A stretch of 64,000 bases of DNA from the NCBI GenBank assembly GCA_002887195.1, contig PJAB01000011.1:1-64000 (forward strand). Reading direction: 5' to 3'. Each line of letters starts with the position of its first letter. Positions within the stretch are counted from its first letter, which is position 1. The position numbers and the translations under genes are program-made. This DNA is from Chrysochromulina parva (taxonomy: Eukaryota; Haptophyta; Prymnesiales; Chrysochromulinaceae). This document shows, in pieces, positions 20,001-28,000 of the stretch. The notes beneath the pieces are model-generated. The model worked only from the letters and a program-made list of their open reading frames with translations, made no database searches and had not been told where the DNA came from.

Positions 20001-20528
20001 TCTGCTGAATAGCGCTTGGCAACAAACTTGCGCCGACTGCTGTACAGACTGCCACCATTCTCTGCGTGTTCTGTGGAAATAGCGCATGGCAACGCGCATC
20101 CGCAAAAAACTGGCGTCAGAGACATCTCCGCATGCCGTGCAGGCGTTGTCCCATTGCCGCCGCAGATCCTGCAGGCGACGGACTTGCTGATAGGTACGTG
20201 GAGTCACGGACGCGTCCTTGGCAAGATGTGCATAGATGGCAAGAACGTGGTCATACTCCATGGTGATCTCAGATTCACCGTTTTCATGGCTTCGGATACC
20301 CCATTTGATCAGTGCCTCTGTGGCCTCATCGTCCGTCTTGTTGACAAAGTTGACTGAGGTCGTACGCGGCGACGGCAGCCTCGATGGCTCAGGTGGGGCA
20401 AATGGATGAGAGCTGTCCTGCATCAACCCAGCGAGGCCACAGGCGAGGGGACCCACGCGTTTGAAGCCAAATTCGCACACGACTATCCGGATAAGATCGC
20501 GAAAGTTGGAAAGCAGTTGTGCATGCAT
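17052..20528 (-). CDS. Type II membrane SPPP-rich protein with 15 cysteine repeats
   Basis: 1,158 residues from ATG 20526-20528; the open frame extends nine codons further to a TTG. About 180 N-terminal residues contain no recognised domain and two Cys pairs. One hydrophobic helix follows at about residues 183-208 (LGLGIAMLLIVVMVAARSLA, coded about 19905-19982). The rest should be extracellular or lumenal: a long Pro-rich SPPP stretch (19046-19895), then 15 repeats of about 20-25 residues with the pattern GC-T/A-D-x4-NYN-x3-AT-x-DDGSC (17806-19042). After that come a ~110-residue globular segment (about 17410-17745) and a second Pro-rich tail ending in a short Cys-containing peptide. SPPP stretches are hydroxyproline-glycoprotein-like, and similar GCTD...DDGSC repeats occur in secreted bacterial and algal proteins. 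The likely role is wall, scale or surface structure. The gene lies tail-to-tail with the TIG protein. Confidence 0.85.
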   Translation of the reverse strand: MHAQLLSNFRDLIRIVVCEFGFKRVGPLACGLAGLMQDSSHPFAPPEPSRLPSPRTTSVNFVNKTDDEATEALIKWGIRSHENGESEITMEYDHVLAIYAHLAKDASVTPRTYQQVRRLQDLRRQWDNACTACGDVSDASFLRMRVAMRYFHRTRREWWQSVQQSAQVCCQALFSRAAECPRLAAALGLGIAMLLIVVMVAARSLALLHYAPPPPPPLSPPPQSPPPSPPLPSSPQPSLPPPRLPSPSPPPPRLPPSPEPLPPPPPPPSPSPPEPSPPPPKPPPPRLPPPLLPPPRPPLPWPPPPRPPSPSPPPPRLPPQSPPPPRMPPPSPPPPRMPPPSPPPPNLPPPSPPPQRPPPPSPHPPPSPTPAHPPTPPPPPPQPPSPSPPPPPPSPAPPPSTPPPAPPSLPPSRPPLPTTPPSLPPPPSPSPPPPPNPPPPTYPPRIPANLPQAPPPPPNPPPQPPRPSPPPPVPPPPPSPPRPPAPSPPPPRSPPGGCTNSRALNYRAFAVVDDGTCVGIGGCTDSRTYRYEPAATHDDGSCPPVILGCADSTAENYRVAATIDDGTCQYAGCLDHNARNFNPSATSNAPCTYPVPGCMDSESTSYHPGANVHVAGQCTYLGCTDGLALNFNPRATTNDGSCVAVFTGCTNPSASNYANVGYNVDCGCCRFPGCADSASPNYDANAAFHVGSMCAAGRRQQQASGNASCLDPGALNYNSAGVVHANAACSFPIYGCTESTNQYYFAAANLHNQSMCAPPTIYGCLAPTAINYRASATIQREGDCVHAFLGCLDPAAYNYDSTSNVPSGLCTYPVLGCTNPIASNYNTLATASDGSCTFHVVGCMVSMARNYALDATVSSEQAISLKMTQFTSDQLQTAACIFDKPGCTAPAAVNYNSLATLDDGSCLMYSPPPARPPSPPSPPPVPPAVAAITLSVVAAGSSADFTPTVRVELRSVVAAAADVPLGTVDLAVEPMARLRLLKIGSGSVQLTFTIRVRSAADARAVSNWLAPRLASTVLASTLLTTTSYTTTVHSIIVVTAFPPPVPPSPLLPEPSPPPPPLPRPPPPIPPPPSPPSSPPSSPPPTTPPERPPAPPSLPPRWPPHLPRPWIVLPLPPPPPPLPPPPPQPPIPPSAPPPPPPCKFYDTRDSRCGDALVAA

Positions 20529-20919
20529 TCGATTCAAGCAACCGGTAAAAAGCAACCGGGTACGTGCTCCTCTTTGACAACTACCACGTACTGTAAACTC
20601 AAACTGGAAGGCGAACGCATCTAATTGAGCTCATTACTCAACAACTCGTGCGTCGTGCGGGTGGAGACACTAATTCAACTCCATTAACCTAAAGCACTAC
20701 TGTACGCAGGCTTGCTACATGGCTTGGAATGGTCTGGCGGCTGCCAGCCAGCCTGTCGGTGCCTGCAGCATTATGGTGCCTGTACAGCCGAAGCCCGGCG
20801 TCACTCCGTTGGCTCGAATCAATGATGTCCCGCAACCAAAAATGTCTGCCTGCGCTAATGTCACGGCAACCAAAGATGTCTGTCTGGTGCGCGAAGGTTA
20901 CTCCCGCCTCGCCACGTGC
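20529..20919. other. Intergenic region upstream of the SPPP gene
   Basis: 391 bp between two minus-strand genes, holding the SPPP promoter and the 3' end of the next gene. ACGTACTGT-like words near 20585 and 20698 are the only visible feature; no gene is supported. Confidence 0.45.
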
Positions 20920-21705
20920 TCATTTGCCTTTCTTGACCTTACGATTCGAGGGTGGCCTCTCTTTCACAGCCCTGCCAGCGCCGACGAGCTCCTGCTCCTC
21001 CTCAGGAAAGGGCCTTGAGAGGTCCGCGATGATGTCCGCGATGCCGATGGCGGTGGCGGCGACGGCGGCATCAGGTTTCACCTTCTTTCCCTTCTTTTTA
21101 CGATTAGAAGGCGCGCGCTCCTTAGTTCCGTGCCCGCTTCCCAGGAGCTCGTTCTCCACCGCCGAATCGTCGGCTGGAAGCAAGGATCGCCGCGGCGTAG
21201 TAGCAGCCGGCGAACCAGTAGCCGAAGAAGGGGGCGAACACGCCGTCGAAGGGAGCCTGGTCGAAAGAGGTGTCTGCCCTGTTGGTGCTTCGACGATCTC
21301 ATTGATGTGCCCCAATCGCATGCGAGCGTGCCGCGGCGGCCGCTCCTTGATCACCGCTGGCGTGCCAGCGTGTGCATCCTCTGCCGCTTCAGTATCGGCG
21401 GCAAGCTTTGCATTGCGTGCTTTCTCCTCTTCAGTTTTGGGTGGCGGTAGTGTGGGCAGGTGCGAGAGGTGAGGTGGCAATCGGATACCGTACTTGATGG
21501 CGAGGAGCGCCATCTCGCGGTCAGATTTGGCCGTGAGCATTTCACCCGAAGGGATTTTGGACTGGAGCAGCAGCAGCATCAGGTCAGCACCCGCTCGGCT
21601 CACTGAAGGCCCCGATATTGGCATTGGGGTAGGTCGGTTCTTGAGACCGGAAGGCCCCATACCACCGAAGCCTTCCACGAAGTTCAAATGGCCAGACAAA
21701 TACAT
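20920..21705 (-). CDS. Unknown basic, probably disordered protein
   Basis: 261 residues, ATG at 21703-21705. I do not recognise a family. The N-terminal half has a possible helix at about residues 38-75 (AGADLMLLLLQSKIPSGEML, then ALLAIKYGIRLPP). The remainder is Pro/Ser/Lys-rich. A ~25-residue unit occurs twice at the C-terminus (ENELLGSGHGTKERAPSNRK and EQELVGAGRAVKERPPSNRK), each followed by a KKGK-type basic cluster that could act in nuclear localisation or binding. A third, shorter KERPPRHARM copy lies mid-protein. Codon use is like that of its neighbours and the start is head-to-head with PLAA, supporting a real gene. Confidence 0.62.
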   Translation of the reverse strand: MYLSGHLNFVEGFGGMGPSGLKNRPTPMPISGPSVSRAGADLMLLLLQSKIPSGEMLTAKSDREMALLAIKYGIRLPPHLSHLPTLPPPKTEEEKARNAKLAADTEAAEDAHAGTPAVIKERPPRHARMRLGHINEIVEAPTGQTPLSTRLPSTACSPPSSATGSPAATTPRRSLLPADDSAVENELLGSGHGTKERAPSNRKKKGKKVKPDAAVAATAIGIADIIADLSRPFPEEEQELVGAGRAVKERPPSNRKVKKGK

Positions 21706-22142
21706 TTGTTTGATGATTGGGGCTGCAGCGGCGAGGTGGCTGCTATCGACGGTAGCCCTGAATTTTCGCTTGCTTTTTCAGTCCAGCCACAGGACAAGCG
21801 AGTCAAGTCAAGTCAAGTCAACTCTCACGCTTGCCTAATTTATGCACAGCCCTACTAGTTTGCTCGTTCGTCGTTTCTGGGTTTTGGATTTGTAATGCCC
21901 TCCCTCTATCCGCCTCTGTCACCTCTGTCCTCTGTCACCTCTGTCCTCGTACTTCAGTGGCCGCTGCGCGACATGACTTGGGATGGGCAATACGGCGTCG
22001 TCTACACGGTACGCACACGAGTATAGCGGCTTCTTGACTGGACTTTCATGCTTGACAAGTCTTGTCTTGACTTGACTTGGCGAAAATCGCGTTGGCTGGC
22101 GGGCAGCGCGGCTTTCCGACGATCGCGCGCGGCGCGGGCATC
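21706..22142. promoter_or_regulatory. Divergent region between the basic protein and PLAA genes, with small repeats
   Basis: 437 bp between outward-facing starts. It contains four AGTCA units (21801-21820), an inverse run of TTGAC units near 22066-22078, and a 16-bp direct repeat. The opposed AGTCA/TGACT runs could be binding sites; that is inference. Confidence 0.45.
21914..21945. repeat. 16-bp tandem duplication
   Basis: CTCTGTCACCTCTGTC occurs twice in direct succession (21914-21929 and 21930-21945). Confidence 0.9.
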
Positions 22143-23734
22143 ATGGCGGACAATATGGATGTGGATACCTATCAGCTCTCGGCCACGCTTCCACGGCACG
22201 AGGAGAAGGAGAATGACGTGCGCTCTGTGGACAGCCTTGACGACGGAGCGATCGTCACGGGCTCGCGCGACCGCACCGTGCGAATCTGGCGGCCAGTGAG
22301 CACAGATGAGGGCGTCACCTACACTTGCAACACCACGCTCATCGGCCACACCCACTACGTGCAGCGCGTTTGCGTTCTCCCTCATGGCGGCATCGCCTCA
22401 TGCTCGAACGATAAGCACGTCATCGAGTGGGACGTGGAGAGCGCGGCGCCGCTGCGTGTGCTCGAGGGCCACACGGACGTTGTCTCGTGTGTCGCCGTCT
22501 CCGTCGCAACTGGCATGATCTACTCGGCGTCGTGGGACAAAACGGCGCGCGTGTGGAAGGACGGTGCGTGCGTGCGCGTGCTCAAGGGGCACGAATCGGC
22601 GCTCTGGGCGGTCATGCCGCTCGACGAGCTCGACGGGCAGACGCTCACCGCCAGCGGCGACAAGACGATCAAGCTCTGGACGGGCGACACATGCTCGCAC
22701 ACGTACACGGGCCACACGGACGTCGTGCGCGCCCTCTGCTGGGTCTCGGGAATGGGCTTCCTCTCGGCAGCCAACGATGGCACGGTGCGCCTCTGGGAGC
22801 TGGGAGGCGGCTGCCTGAGTGTCTTTCAGGCCAGCGAGTCCTTCGTGTACGCCATCTCGGTGCTCCCGAGCGGCGAGTACCTCACGTGCTCCGAGGACCG
22901 CAACGTGCGCCTCTGGTCGAGCGCCGGCGACCTCGTCCAGTCGATCCCGCACCCATCGACCGTGTGGGCGCTCAAGGCGCTTGCCAACGGCGACCTCGTC
23001 GCGGGATGCGCCGACGGCAACGGTTACGTGTGGACGCGTGACGCGTCGCGCGCCGCGCAGCCCGCGATCGCCGCTGCCTTCAAGGCGGAGGTGGCCGCCT
23101 TCGAAGTGTCGGCCGAGCAGGTCAAGGAGGGCATGCTCGGCGACCTCGACACCACCAATCTGCCTGGGTCGGATGCGCTCGCCCAGCCCGGCCAGCGCGA
23201 GGGGCAGACGAAGATCATCAAGGATGAGGGTGCGCGGATGGCACTGATGAGCCATGATTGCCTCTGGACGACCCCTGATGGCCATTGATGGCCTCCCTCA
23301 TTAGGTACGGGCACGCCGTTCCTTTACCAGTGGAGCGTCGCCTCGGGCTCGTGGGAGAAGGTGGGTGAGGTGACCAACGCCAAAGGCGACTCGTCGAGCA
23401 CCATGTTTGGCAAGAAGGTCTTCGAGGGCAAGGAGTACGACTACGTCTTCGACATCGACCTCAACGGCTCTGCCCTTCAGCTGCCCTTCAACCGCGGGGA
23501 CGACCCTTGGATGGCCGCGCAGCAGTGGATCTGGAAGCATGGCTTCGAGCAGGGCTTCCTCGACGCCATCGCCAACCACATCATCACGAACGCGCCAGAC
23601 AACGTGCCACAGCTCAACACGGGCAACGTCGATCCCCTGACCTCGACCGGCGCCTACCGGCCGCGCCCGGCCCCTTCGGCGGGCGGCAGCAGCGCTGGGA
23701 ACGTCGATCCTTTCACCTCGGGCGGCGCCTACCG

Positions 23735-23766
<32 letters not shown>

Positions 23767-24701
23767 CTGGCGACATCTCGGCGGCGCGCTACCGGCCGGG
23801 CAACGCAGGCGCGGCGCCCGTGGTGCCCTCGGCGCCAATGCTCACGTTCGACGTGTGCAAGCACGACGGCGTCCTCGCGAAGCTCATGCAGTTCAACGGC
23901 GAGATGCACGCGGCGGGCGAGGCAACGCCCCTGGACGAGTCGCAAGCGGCCGCGCTCGCCAAGCTCGTCGGCACGCTCAAGCAGCCCAACAGGTTCCACG
24001 CGACGAGCGTCTCGGCCGCGGAGCTCGCGCTCTTCACCTCGAGTGGCGGGCTGCTGAGCTGGCCATTGCCGCGACTCTTCCCGTGCGTTGACCTCTTTAG
24101 ACTACTGGTACTCCATCCGAGCGCGGCGCAGCATCTCTCCGCCGCGGCGCCGCCGCTCGTGCCGCGGCTGCTCAGCCTGCTCGCCGTCGCGCAGACTGCG
24201 GCCGCCGCTGACGACAAGCCTGCGGCCGCGGCGGTGCTCATGCTGCTGCGCACCTTTGCCAACCTCGTGTCGCGCTACGAGCTGCGCCCGATGGTGGCCT
24301 CGTCCGCCTCGAGCCTCGTCGACGTGCTCTCGGCGCCCATTGAGAGCGGCCCGACGCAGCCGCGGCTCGCGGCGGTCTCGATCCTCTTCAACGTGTGCAT
24401 GCTGCTGAGTGCCAAGGACCTTGCGCCCGAAACGGCGCTCCAGATGGACGGCGTGGCGCTTCAGGCCCTCTCGCTGCTCCAGCTGGCGCTCTCCGTGCCC
24501 GCGCTGCTCGAGCCCACCGAGGAGGAGAGTCTCTTCCGGCTGCTCGCGACGCTCAACGCGCTGCTTGAGGTCGAGGGGATGCTCGTCACTGCTAAGGAGC
24601 TCGAGCTGCACGTGACGCTCGGTGCACTCGCCCTGTCCGCGGCCGCGCCGCCCAAGACGGTCGCGTGCAAGGAGGCTGCCCTCAAGCTCCTGACCAAGTG
24701 A
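22143..24701 (+). CDS. PLAA: PLAA / Doa1 (Ufd3) ubiquitin-binding Cdc48 cofactor
   Basis: Exons 22143-23229 and 23305-24701 encode 827 residues, close to the family's 700-800. A seven-bladed WD40 propeller fills residues about 10-310 (for example GSRDRTVRIW, SASWDKTARVW, SGDKTIKLW, SEDRNVRLW). A PFU ubiquitin-binding domain spans about 365-445 (YQWSVASGSWEKVGEV, EGKEYDYVFDIDLN, then DDPWMAAQQW). A Gly-rich linker follows, and the PUL domain, which binds the C-terminus of Cdc48/p97, runs from about 537 to the end (LTFDVCKHDGVLAKLMQFN). The protein acts with Cdc48 in ubiquitin recycling and stress-related turnover. I chose ATG 22143 (MADNMDVDTYQL); the frame is open upstream only to a TTG. Splicing restores DEG-TGTPFLYQW. 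Confidence 0.95.
23230..23304 (+). other. Intron of the PLAA gene
   Basis: GT-AG, 75 bp, phase 1, beginning GTGCGC and ending CATTAG. Its length is a multiple of three, but it contains an in-frame stop (TGA near 23286), so retention truncates the protein before the PFU domain. Confidence 0.9.
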
Positions 24702-25039
24702 GGGAGAGGGCTGGGGGTGGGTGGGCAACTGGGGCTCGGGAACTGGCGCGGCACGGCACGCCCGAGAAGGCGGCATCTCAGTGAGAGCGGTGCACAGTCA
24801 CGCTCGGTGGGAACTGGGATACAATCATGCTGCCCACCGAGGAGCATCGACGAGGAGCAGCGCGTGAGAGCAAGAACTGTGTCTCTGTGAATCGGCGCGA
24901 GGAGAGGAGATGTACTTTGCCAATCCGGACATGCCAACCGACGACCTGTGTTTGTTCGAAAATCGGGTCGTAAGAAAGCGCCGTTTCGGGCGCCATCCCG
25001 CAGTCACCGGTTGGCCTGTGTGTGGACTGTCGGTTTGTC
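24702..25039. other. Intergenic region upstream of the coiled-coil gene
   Basis: 338 bp between plus-strand genes. It should contain the PLAA 3' end and a promoter. I see no motif that stands out and no gene. Confidence 0.45.
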
Positions 25040-28000
25040 ATGCTGCGCGGAGACTTCCAGAACTTTGGCGCGGAGCAGCGTGCACGCGCCGAGGCTCAGA
25101 AGCGTGAGAACGAGCACCATCTGCGCGAGCTTCGTGAGCAAATAGAGGCTCAGCGCCAGCGCAAGCGCCGCGAACGCTTCGAGCCAGCAACTGTCGACCC
25201 CGGGGATGTCAATCGTGGCAACCGTTACCTCGAACCCGTGCTGCCGCGCGACCCCGCGGCCGAGCGGCCGGCCAACATGGCCGGTGGTCCCTCGCAGCCG
25301 CCGCCGCCGAGGCTACCACTTCAGCAGCAGCAGCAACCGCAGCAGCAACCGCAGCAGCAACCGCAGCAGCAACCGCAGCCAGGCAACCGGCTGCCATCGG
25401 TCTTCAATGCGCCACGCCAGCCGCCGCAGCAGGCGGCAGCGCCGCCACCACCGCCGCAGGCACCACCCTTTGTACCCTTGCCGTTGGCCGGTAAGCCCTC
25501 AGGGCAGCCAGCGCTGGCTCAGCTGCCACAGATCCCGCAGTTCGCTCCACTGCTGGCACCTCCGCAGCCGCCGCCGCCTCGGCCGCCGCCGCCGCCGCTC
25601 CCGCCCGGCTTGCCGAGCGTACCGCAGCGGCTGCCGCCGCCGGCGCCGCCAGGCGCGCCCGCCCTGCCAGCGCGCGCTGGCGTCGGCCCGCCCGCTTTCC
25701 CGGTGCAGTACGCGGGGCCGTACGCAGCGCCTGGCGACCTGCGCGTAGGCGGCGTCGGCGGGAGGCCTCAGCCGCCGCCCGCCCAGTACGGGTTCGAGCC
25801 GGAGGGCGGCGAGGAGCCGCTGCTCGATGAGGCCGACCCGGCGGGCGAGGCGGTGGTGGGGGCTGCGTGGGTGCAGGAGCGCATGGGCGCGCTCGAGAAG
25901 CAGATGCGCGCGCTCGCGGCACGAGCCGAGTCGGCCGAATTGACGAACCGCGATCTCGTCTACGAGACGCAGTCACTGCGCGCGAAGCTCGACGCGCAGA
26001 TGCGCCTGGCCGACGAAAAGCTGAATCAGGAGATCCGCGAGCGCGCGGAGCTGCAGCTGTCCGTGCGCGTGGCTGAGAGGGAGCAGACGTATGAGAAGTC
26101 GACGGTGCAGGCGCTCTCGTCACAGCTCGTCTCCCTCCAGCTCGAGCTGGCTGAGTGCCGCCAGCAGCAGCAGCAGCTCGCGAGCGCGGTCGAGCTTGCG
26201 GCGACCGCGGACGCGGCGGCGGCACGACTCAAGCTCGAACTCGAGGCCGAGAGGGAGGAGGCCGCACTGGAGCGCAATCGACTGGCGGAGCGCGGCGGCC
26301 GACTCGAGGACCTTGTAGGCCGCGTGCGCTCCGAACTGCTCGCGAACGCAGAGCAGGTGGGGCACGAGCTGCGGCTGCGCATGCAAGCGATCCAGAACAT
26401 CGACGAGCGCGAGGCGTTGGACGCGCGCGCGGCGGTGGATGCGTCGCGTGAGCTCGCCGAGCGCTTGGCGGACTTGTCCGAGGAGCTCAAGGGGGCGGAG
26501 GGCGAGCTGCAGCATGAGAAGGAGGAGCGACTGCAGAGCGACCAAGCGGCGGCGCAGGCACGCGACGAGCTCCAGAGCGCGCTCGAGGCGCAGCAGCAGG
26601 CGGCGGCGCAGCAGGCGCAGCAGGAGATTGACAAGCTCAGGCACGAGCTCGGGGTGCGCGAGCACGCCGAGAGGGCGCTCAAGGCGATGCTCGCCGCAGC
26701 GCACGCTCAGCAGGGAGCCTTGGAGGACAAGGGGGACAACACGCAGGCGCAGAACCAGCTGACCTTCGACGACCTGCGCGCGATGATCGCAGCGGTGGAC
26801 GTGCGCGTCTCCGAGGAGGTGGGGCAGCGCAAGGCGGCCATCGAGGACGTAAAGAAGCTCGTGGCCGAAGAGGCGGAGGCGCGCGGTGCCGCCGTGCAGA
26901 AGGCGCGCGACGCCGCGACCGCCGCGACCGCTGCGACGGAGCAGGTGCTACGCACCGAAATCCGCGCGCGCATGAAGGGCGAGGTGGCGCTCTCGAATAA
27001 GCTGCTCGAGCAGAGCGAGGCGGCGGCGACGGCGACGCACCGCGTGCAGCAGGCGCTCGACGAAGAGGTCGCGAGCTCGGCCCGCCAGATCAAGGCGCTG
27101 GGCGAGCACATTGCCGAGCACACGGGGCGGTCCGAGGCGGAGCTTGCGACGCACAAGGAGCGGCTCGAGGCGATCACCGGCCGGCAGGCGTCCGCCATCT
27201 CGGCGCTGCACAAGGAGCACAATGACCTCGTGAAGGCGACGCGCTCGGCGGTGGCCGCTCTCAAGAAGGCGCTCGATGACGAGATCGCGGCGCTCGAGGC
27301 GCGGCGGATCGAGGCGGTCGCGCAGGTGCAGCAGAAGCTCGAGGCGGCGGATGCGGCCAACCTGGAGGCGACCACGCAGCGCATTGAGCAGACCGAGGCG
27401 CTCGCCCTCTCGAAGCTCGAGGACGCACACGAGGCGCTCGCCCGGGAGAGGCTCGAACGCACGAATTCGGACGAAGCGCTCATTGCCTCCTTTGAAGCTC
27501 GCTACGTGGCGCAGGCGGCGATGACCGCTGCCGTCGAGAAAGCGATCGACGAGCGACTCGTGGTGCACGACACGCGCCTTGACGCGACAGATAAGGCGCT
27601 CCAGCACACGACAGACGCGCTGCAGGCAGAGGTGGATGCGCGTGCGCAGGCCGATGAGAAGATGCAGTCCGAGCTGCAGGTGCAGATCGACAATCTCGTC
27701 GAGGAGCTCTCGACGACCAACGGCCAACTCGAGGCGCAGGCGGAGGTGCAGATGACCGAACGCGCCGAGCGTGTTGAGGCCGTGCGCCATGCCAATGAGC
27801 TCGCGGCGGCGCAGCTGGCCGAAGTGGCCGCCGAGCTGAGTGCGACTGCGAGCGCCGTGCGCGACGAGATTGCTCGCTCAGCCGAGGCCGCTGCGGCCGC
27901 ACTCAGCCACGTGCAGTACAAGACGCAGCGCAACCTGCAGGCGCTGCAGGAGGGGCTGCAGCAGGGGCTGCAGGACGCCGATGCGCAGCTGCAGCAGCTC

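Noticed and set aside
17993..20125. 710-codon minus-strand frame overlapping the SPPP gene
   Set aside because: It is an Arg/His-rich alternate frame of the same Pro- and Cys-repeat DNA. The chosen frame gives regular GCTD repeats and a transmembrane helix; this one gives neither.
22398..23285. 295-codon minus-strand frame under PLAA
   Set aside because: The WD40 repeats on the plus strand are clear; this frame has no domain.
23361..24701. Separate gene starting in the PLAA second half
   Set aside because: The PFU domain is split across a 75-bp intron; joining restores the normal PLAA order.
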